A stretch of 64,000 bases of DNA from NCBI GenBank assembly GCA_022497155.1, contig MU385718.1, positions 744,001 through 808,000 of the forward strand, given 5' to 3'. The DNA is from Whalleya microplaca (Eukaryota; Ascomycota; Sordariomycetes; Xylariales; Xylariaceae). The position numbers and the translations under genes were made by a program. Below the pieces are notes generated by a model that saw only the letters and a program-made list of their open reading frames with translations, did no database searches and was not told the DNA's origin. Below, one piece after another: positions 35,210-47,600 of the stretch (positions are counted from its first letter, which is position 1; every line of letters begins with the position of its first letter).

Positions 35210-38200
35210 ATGGCGTTAGACTTTTCTCATAAACTTGAACCCGAACTCAGCAAAGAGGATATAACTCCTGATGAAAAGCTCGAAATCCATGATTTGGTTT
35301 CATCGTTCGTGCGGAGTCACCCTCAAGCAGAGAAGACGAGAAATGATGTCGTGTTCCAAAACCTCACTGTTCGGGGGGCAGGAATTGGGGTGAGTGCTCA
35401 ACCTTTTCTCATTACAATACAAGTCTGATAAACGCCTAATTATACAACTGACACTAGATATAGCACCGAAAAGCACCAACAGTTCCCACAGCACTAGAAA
35501 CACTCGTCCAGATCTTCAATCCAGCACAATACCTCTCGCGCAAACCACAAGCTTCGCGGACTCTGCTCCATCCCATGTCAGGCATGCTTCGCAGTGGCGA
35601 AACATTGATGGTAATCGGTAAACCAGGAAGCGGCTGTACAACTTTTCTGAAGACTCTCGCGAACATGCGCGAGGAGTACGAAGCAGTGGGCGGACAGGTC
35701 TGGTACAATGGTTTAGATGCAGCGGAAGTCAAGGCACGCCGCCCAAGGGATGTAGCATATGCCGGTAAGTAAACGTTCTTGCAGCCGAATAAACATGACA
35801 CTCATGATAGCAAAATTGACCAGGTGAGGATGATATCCATTTCCATAGCTTGTCTGTGGATACCACGCTGCGATTTGCTCTGAACGCGCGGACATCCGCC
35901 AACATCCCGAACCGCTCTCAACATCTAACCGAAGACGTCCAAACACTGCTTAAACTTTTCGATCTCACACACGTCGCGGATACGCCGGTAGGAAACGATT
36001 ACATCCGCGGTATCAGTGGAGGTCAGCGGCACCGGGTGACACTTGCGGAAGCGTTTAGCACACGAGCCAGGTATATTAATCCATTTCAACGTTGAATACG
36101 TTCATGTTGAAATGTTAACCTCCCCTAGTGTTATGTGTTTTGATAATCCGACTCGCGGTCTCGATTCGTCTACCGCGCTTCGGGTCGCCCGAATACTACG
36201 CGAGTATACAATCCAAAGCCAATGCTGCACTGTCATGTCTCTGTACCAAGCCAGCAATGCAATCGCCGACTGCTGTGACAAAACTCTAGTATTGAATAAA
36301 GGCCGAATAGCTTACTTTGGCCCTACTACTGAAGCGAAACGATACTTTCACGATCTCGGATTTGAATGCTGCCCACAGACGTCATTGACGGATTTCCTGA
36401 CTTCCATGTCAGGAGACCCGAAGTCTCGTCGCGTCCGACCCGATCGAACTGGACCACCTGTGCCGGTCACTTCTGAACACTTTGAAGAGCGATTCCGGGA
36501 GAGCGAGTACTTTGCCTATAAGGAGATAGAGGTGCCAGAGACGAATGAATCGGAAAAGTCGACCAGTCTGAGCTATCAGTTGCCGTTTCATCGACAGATA
36601 TATGAATGTACCGTTCGACATTACCGCATCTACTTCACAGATCGTAGCAATTGGGTTGCAGAGGCCGCAGGTACTATTGCCCAGGCATTGATGCTTGGGA
36701 CATTGTTTCGAGACCAGCAGGCCGTCACGCAAGGCATCTACACGAGGTCATCGGCACTGTTCTTCTGTGTCCTCATTATGTGTCTGCAGGCTACGGCAGA
36801 ATTTGGCAATACTTTTGCACAGCGACCCATCCTGCTTAAGCAACGGGAGTTGCGTTTCTATCGACCAGGGGCCTATGCCCTTGGGCAGACCCTTGCTGAT
36901 ATTCCATGGAAAGCCATCTTCATAATCTATAGCTTACCAATTTACTGGATGGTTAACTTAAAACGAGAGGCAGGTCCATTCTTCATATGGTATCTCACGC
37001 TCTACGTGTCCCTGATTGCATTGGGAGTTATGTTTCGCACCATTGCCGTTTTCACTACCACCCCGACACGAGCTGTCCTGCCCGTGGGCATTATGATGAA
37101 CTCGATAATTATTTACACAGGTTTCTACATTAATCCTCCAGGAATGAAAGTTTGGCTCGGATGGTTTCGATATTTAAATGTAAGTTTTCGTCCGCCTCTC
37201 TAAAGCCCCTATTATTTTAGCAAGGATGATCAACTTACTGGGGACGCTAGCCGATGTACTACGCCCTCGAATCCGTCATGCTAAACGAGTTCGTGGGCAG
37301 CGAATACCAGTGCAGTATGCAGGATATAGTACCCCGGGGACTGGGCTACAACGACACTGAATTTCAAACCTGCGCTGTTCAGAGTTCGCTCCCCGGAGAT
37401 CTGATCCTTTCCGGACAGAGCTACCTTGAGACAGTGTATACATTCTTCCAGTCCCATCTATGGCGGAATATTGGGATTAACACCGCCTTCTTTGCTTTCT
37501 TTGCCATCTGTATCGCGTAAGTTTTCAGAGATGACTACGTAAATCATCTAACGCTAATTTGCCAAAGGATTGGAATGGAGAGGTTCAAGACGCCTGGGGG
37601 CCATCTGTCCACCATATTTTATAGTACCGATGTTCCACGCAGCAAGGCACTGGGACATACATCCCCAGTAGCAGATGAAGAGAAAGGCCAGGTTCAAGAC
37701 ACAGATACGGGTGAGGATGCTTTACAAGGGGTTCAAACCAGGGCTACTCATGAGATGATCCAATCTGCCAAGCAGCGGTTTGCGTGGAAAGACCTCTGCC
37801 TGGATATTCAAGTCGGAGGGGAGCATCGTCGACTATTGAATAACGTCTCTGGTAAGTGAACTGCAATCTGAGTTCGAGGTTTTGAAATTGTTAATCATTA
37901 TTTAGGATGGTTGGAGCCCGGTACCATGACAGCTTTGATGGGAATGTCCGGAGCAGGGAAGGTGAACGAAGTACTACGTATGCGTTTTAAAACAGATTGC
38001 TGATTAATGGTCTCGTCAGACTACACTTCTAGACACTCTCGCTCAGCGAGTATCCATCGGTGCCGTATCGGGTGGGCTGTATCTTGACGATCAACCGCTC
38101 CCGCGATCGATGCAACGACGTTCCGGTTTCGTGAAGCAGCAAGATGTCCACCTCAGCACATCAACCGTCCGAGAAGCACTGCGCCTAACAGCGCGACTGC

Positions 38201-39868
38201 GCCAGCCATCTTCAGTTCCTATCGCAGATAAATATGAGTATGTGGAGACAGTTATTTCGATGCTCGAGATGGGCGACGTGGCGGACGCCTTGATCGGCTC
38301 GCCAGGAGCTGGACTCAATCTCGAGAAACGGAAGCGCGTCAGCATCGGCGTCGAGCTTGCCGCGAAGCCGGATATCCTGCTGTTTCTGGACGAGCCCACG
38401 TCAGGCTTAGACGGCGATTCTGCCTACTCCATCATCCAGCTGATGCGAAAGTTGGCGGACGCAGGGCAGACCATCCTGTGTACCATTCACCAACCTTCGT
38501 TTGAGCTTATCGAACAGTTCGATACTCTGCTCCTACTTGTACCCGGCGGCAAGACAGCGTACTTTGGTCCCCTCGGCCCAAAATGCCAGACCCTGGTTGA
38601 CTATTTTGCCCGGTACACTGGTCGTTGTGCCAAAACGGAGAATCCGGCCGATTCTGTCCTCGACCTCACGGCTAACTCTTCGATCGATTGGACATCGAGG
38701 TGGGAGCAGTCGGAGGAACGCAAATCCGCTTTGAGGCGTCTGGAAGAAATTATTTCGGTGGATGACTCAGGTTTAGAAGGAAATGTCGAGAGCGTGGTCG
38801 ATCAAAATGGCATGGCTTATGCTGCTTCACCTCTTGAACAGATGCGGGTAGTCATCGCTCGAGCATTCCTCAATTACTGGCGGGACCCGGACTACGTGAT
38901 CGGCAAGATGCAGTTGAATATATGGATGGGACTTATCAACGGCCTGACGTTCCTGCAGCTGTCCAACAGCATGACCGAGTTGCGCAATCGGATATTTTCT
39001 ATCTTCATTGCCATCATCACCGGGCCTATACTGACTCTGCAGATTGAACCACGCTTCATCGTTCTGCGCGACCAGTTCCTCGCGCGTGAGAAAGAGTCTC
39101 GGGTTTACCACTGGAGTGTCTTTGTCCTCAGCGCATTCATGGTAGAGATTCCTTTTACTATCGTTGGTGGCTTCCTCTACTGGTTGCTGTGGTACTACAT
39201 GAACGGTTACTTATATGCCTCCGAGCGCGCCGGATATGCATTCATTATGTACGAGTTGTATCACATTTTCGTGGCAAGCATAGCCCAGCTGGTCGCCTCC
39301 GTGTTCCCAACTATTGGAGCTGCTCAGATGGCGACTGGATTTGTCTGGTTGATGGTTAACACCTTCAATGGGCCCCTCTCCCCACCGCCCCTGACCCCGA
39401 CTGGCTGGCGCTGGTTCTATAATGTGTCGCCATTATTCTATTTCGTCGAGGGTCTCGCGACAAACGCCATGCATGGGCTCGATATCAACTGTTCAGACTC
39501 CGAGGTCTCCGTCTTTCGCGCGCCAGCCTCCCAGACCTGTGGCGAGTATGCAGCATCTTTCTTCGGCTCAGCATCACGCCGGGGATATCTAGTGGACGCG
39601 AGCGCTACGGGTGATTGTGCCTATTGCCCGTATGCTAATGGAGATGAATATGTAAGTTTGACGATCGTTATCATCTAGCTATATGCCTGAACTAGGCTAA
39701 AAACACTACCAGGTGCAACAATACGACTTCAACTTTAGCAATCGTGGCCGTAATGTCGGCATATTCATTGGCTTCATCATGTTCAATTACGCCATTGCGG
39801 CATTTGCAACATACCTGATCTTTATTTTCAAATGGAAAATGCCTACTCTGTCGTTGCGAAAGAAATAA
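35210..39868 (+). CDS. PDR-type ABCG transporter (full-size, NBD-TMD-NBD-TMD)
   Basis: Nine exons (35210-35389, 35464-35764, 35824-36070, 36129-37179, 37251-37516, 37568-37851, 37906-37961, 38020-39651, 39713-39868) keep frame to give 1390 residues. The order is reverse (ABC domain first), as in pleiotropic drug resistance pumps. NBD1 has a degenerate Walker [10 protein letters not shown] at about 112-120 with Cys in place of the catalytic Lys position, signature ISGGQRHR and [15 protein letters not shown]2 has canonical Walker A GMSGAGKTT (789-797) and DEPTSGLDG, but a diverged signature (NLEKRKR). This asymmetry is normal for the family. Two blocks of about six membrane helices follow the NBDs, and extracellular Cys residues occur before the end. 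The pump sits in the plasma membrane and exports hydrophobic compounds. Next to a PKS it is probably the product exporter or a self-protection pump. It is slightly shorter than the usual 1450-1500 residues. Confidence 0.93.
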
Positions 39869-40942
39869 TAAGAAGAACAATAGTCAAATGAGTTCAATGG
39901 TAGTAGGGAGAGAAAAGTAGGGGAATTCGAAAGTTGGGTCGACATAATTAATTTTCAACTAAGTATAGTTTGGAGGCTATAGACTTTACAGAGTTCTAGA
40001 GGTGATCATGACCTGGATCTGGGGTGGGCTTTTCTATTTCTATAGCTTACTTATTAGACGGTCGTATTGGAGAGTCTTGTTGGATATACTTGCTATAGTC
40101 ATCAACATCAACCTACAAATATACCTTATTACATATTGCTAACTTCTCCCGTTGAGTCTGTTTGTAGCCTTTTGATGTCACATTCAAATTATTGTCGACA
40201 ATTCCCATTTTGAAACATGGCTTGCTAGTATCTGCAGCTTTTCACTTGAACTTGATTCCAATAGATGAATCCACTCTGATGCATTAACTCAATTGGATCC
40301 CATTATCAATCAGCTTGCCAAGAGGGGAGAGTAATGATATATGACAGATATCCCTGTATATTCATTTTGGTCCCCATACACCATTGTCACTTATTAGGTA
40401 CTACTTATCTTATGTTTTCTACGGTGTCTAATCCCCTGCAGTGGTTAGAGCTAGAGAATTTGGTATGTTGACTCGATTGTGGGAAAGCCAGTTAGTATCA
40501 GAAGGATTGGAAGTTTGGCAAGAACTTCATGGCTCTCGCAGTTTGTGCTATGATATTGATATATAGAGACGGCTTATAGTCGTCATACACAACACACAAC
40601 AATTTATTTTTCAAATAGACACTGTTCAAGTTATCATGAAAACATATTCACGGCTCACTTATGTCTTTATTATCGTTTAATAATAGCAATAGTACCTGGA
40701 TATATAACGCCGGCTATGTTGAATACCGTATGCAGCAATTCAAACCCAACTGCACACATGTTGACACACTATCCGTTCCTATAGTTTCCTCCGTGCGACA
40801 TCATAGTCGTAATACCGTTTGGCACGCCATACACCCGTGTAGTTGAATATAATCTAGGTGTACCTGTGAAGCGTAAGAATGGCGAAAAGCTTTGTTTCAC
40901 GAGTAGATCACAATGGCTCTTACAGCATTAATAGTGTGGTTG
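39869..40942. other. Convergent 3' spacer between ABC and O-methyltransferase genes
   Basis: A 1.1-kb AT-rich spacer forming the 3' flanks of the ABC transporter (+) and the methyltransferase (-). No coding frame or repeat of note was seen. Confidence 0.45.
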
Positions 40943-42480
40943 CTAGTTGCTTAATCCAAGGAACTCAAACTCGAGCAAAGACTGCAATGACCCAGCCTCT
41001 GTACCGGATGTGACGCCCACTAGCCGGAATGCGCCCGGAGCGGCTTTTTGAAATAGCGACTCGAAATCAGCGACGGTGCGTTCCCGTGCATCGTGGGCAG
41101 CAAGCATGAGCGTATCTTCGATCCTGTAACAATTGACCTGTTAACTAGCTGACTTACTACTAATAAAGAAGATGGCTAAGGAGTAATAAGCAACCACAAG
41201 GACATACCGAACCATCTTACTCGCCAGTGTGTTCAATCGCTTGGCAGGCGGCTCAGGAATGATTGCCTCGCTGATGAGGATTCTTGCCCCTGGCTTTAGG
41301 GCCGGGAGAAGCGACGAAAGGATCTTTGTCGAATCCGCATCGCTCCAGTCGTGTAGGATGTGGCGGTAGATATAGATATCGGCACTAACGGGCTGCGGTG
41401 TGAAGAAGTCGTACTCCTCGAACGTGATGCGCGACTGCAGAGATGGATCTGCGGCAACGATTCGCCGCCCCATTTCCATCCCAGCCAGGTTACTATCCTG
41501 GACGATGAACTTTGCAGTAGGCATTAGGGAGGCTAGGTACTGAACGGTGTGGCCGCTAGAGCCACCGACCTGGAGTCCCGTTAGTGTTAAGCAGGAACAA
41601 AGAAAGTAACAGAAGACTGCATGCTCACATCGACTACCGTAACTTCCCCCTTGGATTCCCATGGATAGGCCACACGCATACGATCGACTGACCACAGAGG
41701 CGTGCTGACTCTGCCAGCCAGATATTTATGGTACTTCTGCGTGAAGTCCTCGTTCTTGTGGAAGAATTCGAACAGTGGCTCATCTGTGCGGAAGGCAACG
41801 TTGAAGGCGGTTTCGGGAGCGTGCTCCGGGTCATCGCGCTTGAGTAGTACCGTGTCCGGCACCTTGAGCAGGACACCACCCATGAACTGAGTACCGAAGT
41901 GGACGATGTCTGATAAGTTCTGGTTTTTCAAAAGTGCGGCGGAGGCCGCAGAATGCCGGATGACATCGGGTTCCTCCTCTACGAAGATTCCATTCGCAAT
42001 GGCGTAACGTAGCGTGCGCGCCAATATGTTTATAGGCACGCGCGTGGTATCAGCGAGTTTTTGAATAGAGATAGATCCCTCAAGCGGCACCTGCTGAGGT
42101 AGCTTCAACCGGGTGATCAAGTCTAAATTTGCCGTGTCCGCAGCCTGTCGGGTTTTCCAAGGACATGTGAGCCGGCTTCGTACTATATAAGGCAAGGGGG
42201 GGATTTATAGAATTGGTGATTTGCTACTGACCGACCAGGTTAGAGTCAGAATCTGCTCGGTTGGTCCCCTGACTAACCGTAGCAGTTCTTGCGCCGCTTC
42301 GATGATATGGCTCCGTGTTTGGCGAAGGGAAATGCCTTCTGGGGTGTCCGTTTCATGAGCGAAGTCATCAAAACCAGACTCGTCGTGAGTAGGGGGGGCT
42401 GTCCCTGCTGCCTGAAGCAAAGACGATAGTTTAGGGACCTGCTCGTCGAGGATGGAAACAAGGCTCTCGATGGATGCCAT
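40943..42480 (-). CDS. SAM-dependent O-methyltransferase (sterigmatocystin 8-O-methyltransferase-like)
   Basis: Four exons (42480-42232, 42144-41629, 41569-41208, 41123-40943), with introns of 87, 59 and 84 nt, give 435 residues. The layout is that of fungal class II O-methyltransferases: an N-terminal dimerisation/winged-helix part (LTWSAADTANLDLITRLKL, then LADTTRVPINILARTLRYA) and a Rossmann-type SAM domain. The SAM-binding glycine loop is VVDVGGSSGH (about 253-262). The acidic and aromatic binding strand is FIVQDS, and the catalytic-base region is YRHILHDWSD with His328 as the probable base. Such enzymes methylate phenolic hydroxyls of aromatic polyketides. It lies between the exporter and the PKS gene, read in the same direction as the PKS. 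The protein looks intact. The position methylated cannot be told. Confidence 0.92.
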
Positions 42481-44695
42481 GATACTGACGAAAAAATAGG
42501 GGAATGTGCGACTTGGGAGAGAATAGTTGCATCATGATTTCTTGGTTCACTGCCGATATATTATACCTGAGGGACGAGTAAGTGCCTCCTGGGGTACGAT
42601 GATGCAACAAAGTTGCATTGGCTGAACCAGTCGAAGAGACCCTACTCTGTGCCAAAGAAGAAACTCTACTCGAAATCGAAAACATGCTTGGTGGCCGTTC
42701 GTCTTGTGGACTAAGGTGGTATTCCAAAATGTAGGTGCCCTTTGGAACCTTTGGAACCCCCACCACCCTTAGACATATAGATCAGTCGGTCGGCTGGTTG
42801 GCGTCTTGGTATGGGAAATGTGGATAATTCCAAGTGATGGCAATGTACTGCGAGGTCATCAACACTGCTCCGTACTGTCCGATAAGTTTCCAGCAAATAA
42901 GGTTCGGAAGATCCCGCAGCGAGTCATCGGGAGATCTTTAAAGATCCCGAATTTCTGTGCTACCTATGTAACCTTGCCGGTATTAGGCAATGCATACCAC
43001 ATAGTGTACGCGCCCTTAGGCAATACTCTTGAGACGTTATCCTGCACGGAGATATTAAACTCGGGGCTGACGATCCTAGACTCTGTCGCAGGTTTTAGAG
43101 CGCAAAATTGAGGGTTGTTGGGGAATAAGCCAAGAGTATACCACCAATTTCAATATTTCCTGGAGAGGGTAGGGGATAAATCTTCCCTCGTGGATTAGCT
43201 AGGTAGCTAGGTCAGCCTCGATCCGCATGCTCCGCTTTAGCTTCAGCTTAACCCCTTGGCTTTGAGGCCATTCGTGCATTTTCAATATAAAAACTACTTT
43301 GATGGTGTCAGCGAAGCCGTACGCTATACGTCGTACACACCCACCAATAAGGCTATAGGTAGGTATAGAGGGCGATATCCTCACCTGATGACTTCTTGTC
43401 TTTCACTATTCATTGGTCCCACACTGTACGGCCTCAGGCTTCATTCTTGCAAACCCCACCTGTCCCTTCGCCCACCGACGATACCTAGAGGTTCGGCCAC
43501 CACGGCGGCTCGGACCTTCGTTATCCTAAAACAGTATCTCGGTACGACCTAAATGCTTGATATCTCTCCCACGATACCTTCAGCCAAGGCTTGGCACTCT
43601 TGGAATCCGGGTAGCGCCTCTCGCAGGGGAACCAGAAGTTCCCAGATATTGGTAAACAACACTTCATCTTGACGTTCTGGCCGCTACCACCCCAGGATTT
43701 ACCGAGGGGCGTACTATCAATTTAGACCATATACCGTTCTCCCCCTCGTCCCCAATACCTCTTGTGGAACTCTACTCCGCAATGCTCCCTCAATCCCGCC
43801 CGTGATGCATCTGGTGGCACAGAGTCAGATTCGTCATCATAGCTTGGGAATCAGCTAACTTTCTGTCGAGTAAACAAGGACAGGTGCCACGGCGCAGCTG
43901 TGACCCGGACACAGGCGGTACCTGCCTCTCGATTGTTGGCGATCGCTCATATCTGATATCTAGCCCAGGCCAGAAGAATAGATAGCACACAATAGACTGG
44001 CTTCAAGAAAAGGAACACTGCAGGAATGCCGCTTTAGGTGATAATGCCTCATTTGAATGAGAAGAAGATAAGAAAGGAGCGAAACCCTTCCCCTCCACTT
44101 CTAGAATGTTTTACGTCACAGTATCCTAGCTCTACAACATTATCTAGGTAGTCTTGGCATCTAGAACTGCATAATGAGGCTGGCTTCTATGTGCTTTTAT
44201 TGGCCCACTCGGTGTTGATGTTTAATGGCAGAAGAACCTTAAACTTGAGAAGTACAGTAATAAAGAGACTTCAATTGGTTGTTACTAGATAAGGATCACA
44301 CCCCCTATCCAATCTCGACAGTATCGGTCCGAGGCCCTCATACTTTATACTATGTATATGACGGATGGATTTCTAAGAGGTGCACTTTCAAGTCATCTTT
44401 GTAGTAATAACTATAGTTTAAGTAGGAGGTCCTGATGAAATCAGACCAAGGTCTAAGCTCTATACAATGACAAAGTGAATGACTACCCTCTATCTCTATT
44501 GCCAATGACCGACCTATGATGCATACATAACAATCTTCCTATGGAACCCGTAGCTTACTAACCAGCCAAGCATTGAGCTTACTCATGGCATAACCAAGGA
44601 AACATCCCGGTATATCTTTTGCAATCTGCGAGGGAATGAACTCTAACTATCTGACCTCCCTTGAAGATTCTTAAACAGAGACTAACCTCGTTAGA
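42481..44695. other. Promoter region of the O-methyltransferase and 3' flank of the PKS
   Basis: This 2.2-kb spacer shows no supported gene; several frames of up to 100 codons lack any family resemblance. A TCG-N5-CGA palindrome lies at 43468-43478, about 1 kb upstream of the methyltransferase ATG. TAGGTA-type motifs recur near 43200 and 43357. Confidence 0.4.
43468..43478. promoter_or_regulatory. AflR-type palindrome TCG(N5)CGA upstream of the O-methyltransferase
   Basis: TCGCCCACCGA matches the AflR-class consensus, about 990 nt upstream of the methyltransferase start. Together with the site upstream of the ABC gene it is suggestive, but the PKS promoter itself has no such match. Confidence 0.28.
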
Positions 44696-47600
44696 TTAGA
44701 CACCTGCATATGCAACCTCTAGCTCAGAGGCGGCACGGCGGATAGCATCCGCCACAGCATCGAGATTGGCCGGATCGAAGACGCGGAAATGATCGCCTGG
44801 GATGTCGATTGACGACACATGGGCTTGCGCCACCGTTTCCCAGCCCGCGATCGCCGTGTGCAGATCTGAGCGGTCCTGCAGCCACCGATTCTCGACAAAT
44901 TGGGGGTTCGCCGGGTCGCGCCAGCCCAGGCGGGAGCGCAGGAGGAACACGCGCGGCACGGGCAGCGCATCAGGGGCGGAGGGGCGGAAGGCGCCGAGTA
45001 GGCTCGCGCACGCAGCGAAGTTGCGTCGCGTTAGCGAGCGGATCGCCTTGCTGGTCTCATTACCGGACGCTTTGCCTGCACCTGTCACAGCGTCAAGGAT
45101 GCGCGGCGAGAGCGGCTGGTGGTTGAGTGGTGGAGGTGAATCGATCAGAATCGTGCCGATGACGGCCTTGCCTTGTGCGGCAAGTCGACGGGCTGCTTCG
45201 AAGGCGACTACACCCCCGAATGACCAGCCCCCTAACAGGTATGGTCCGGTCGTAGTAGATGCGATCTCCCTGGCGTACTCGTCGGCCATCTCGCCGAGGT
45301 TGGCCCAGGTGTCGAAAGGGTCAAGGAGCTTAGAATCGTGCAGAGCGTATACTGGGCGATTTAAGGAGCCAAGACGATGATAATGCGTGCAAATACCGCT
45401 ACCGTCATGGATCAAAAATAGCGATGCAGACCGACTGCCACCATGTTCCGGGGCAGTTTGAACGGTCTCGGGTTGTTGATCGAGGTTGAGCATATGCGAG
45501 ATCTTCTCGATAGTTGCCGAGCTGAGGAGGATATGCTCAGCGGCTGAAGTCGTGTTGATAGGTGTTGGGACAGCCATAGGACTGGTAAAACCGGTTGTGA
45601 CCAGTGAACGCACAGAGGAACCCGAAGAAACTGAAGAGTTGTCATCTTGCAATGGGGGCTCTTGATGATTACCGAGTATCTATAATCGAAGGAATATATG
45701 AGAAACTCGACTGATACAAAATTCGTAATATGAACAATGGCAGGGACAGAAAGATGCAGGAATGAAGAGGAAACCCAGAATACCACGCCGAAAACCGTCT
45801 TGTATCGATGTTACATAATGTGCAAGGCACTTACCAGCTTCTCAACATCACCGACTGTACGACATTCGGACAGCTCCGTGGGAGAGAGATAGCCGTTCTT
45901 GCTGATCTTCGACAGGCTAGACTCCAGCTCGAAGAACATGAGCGAGTCTATGCCCAATGCTGAGAGCTCTGAACTGGAAGTGATACTATCCATGTCTCCG
46001 CTGCATGTTTCAGCAATGATCTCACGAATATGGTACTGCATGCCGTCACCAACGTCGATAGGGCTACCTTCGCTAGGTGTCTGGTTGCCAGGGCTAGGAG
46101 GAGTATCTAGCTCTTCCTCTCCAGCACAGAGTCTTTCGATATCTCCGACAGTGGCACACTCTGCCAAGTCAGACAGATCTAGTTGAGGGTAGGTCGGCGA
46201 TAGCTGGGCTTCTAGCTCTATCATTAAAAGCGAATCGAATCCGAGTTCCTCTAAATTCGATTCCATTGATAATGATGCTATATCAACTCCACACGTTTGG
46301 GACACGAGGTTCCTAACGGTTGAGGTTGATGAAGCTGAAACCGTGGTGGCTGATGGAGTCTCGCTGACCTTCACCTGGAGGCTAGTGGCAGACTTTTGCT
46401 GAGAGCACGGTGCTGTGCTCGTCTTCGACGTGTTCAATGGCCCTTGTCCCCTTTTTGATGCTATACTAAATGCCTGGCTGACTTTTGCCAATTGGACTTG
46501 CTGGAACACCATCCCCTTGAAAATGGCCATGAGCCCATGCTCATCGGCCGCCTGGGCATCTGCGATGATTACGCCCTCCGCAGGAATGGTAATCAGGGTA
46601 CAGTATACATCGAACAAGGCTCCCGGGGTGACTGATTCTCGAAGCACCAAAGCAGATGCCACTTCCTTGCAGATACCAGCCTCGCCGCCAGCGATGGAGA
46701 GGTTTGCAACAAATCCAGCCACATGCAGCAAGACATCCATGAAGATTGCATTGGCCTTAGCAGGGGTAGAAAGTGTCTCAGGGTATTTGCAACGCGCATA
46801 TGCCTCACCACAATCGGGACTAATGCGGATAAATTGCACCTGTTGATACAGCTTCGAATAGGTAACCACGCGGGTAAATACATTATCGTACATGGCTTTT
46901 GTTGAGAAGGTTTCCAGGATGGTGCTTGATTCAGGATACATGAATCGGTGTGTCTGGCGCTCAAGCATACGGGCAATTCGTGTGTATTTCTGCTCCGTAG
47001 ACTTTCTGGCCTTACGTTTCAAGCGACCTTTGCAGTGTACACTGCTGCGGTTCGGATCAGTACCCTCGGCGAAGGAGGAAACTTCAAATTTCAGCTCATT
47101 TCGAGCACTCCCAAGAGGAGTGATATTGATGCGGACAACCGCAGTTGATTGGCCAGTGTAAAGCAGAGGCGCGACATATGATATGTTGGCTAAGGACCAG
47201 GAGAGGTCCGCTGTGCTTTCCGATTCCATATCAGCCACTGCCGACAGGGCCATCTGATGGTACACGGAAGCCGGACAGAGTGCATGTTCGCACACAATAT
47301 GGCCTGTGATAAGATCTTTCAGCGATTGAATCAATGTTTCATAGATACCTGAAAAGCCATTGGCGTCGCAAGCCTTTTGAACCGTCCGGCCAAGGAATAC
47401 ATCATTAGAGGTTGGTGTAATGGCATTCTCAGCTCTCCCGGTGAGGAGTTGGGATGTTTCATGGGGATAAGACGCCACAAACTCAGACTGGAAGAATGGC
47501 AAGCCAGGGAGGTCAACAAGATTGGGCCGGTCATGGAATGCAAATGCTTGACGCCAGTCGACCGGCGCTGCTTTCTGGTAAAAATGGCCCAAAAGCTGCG

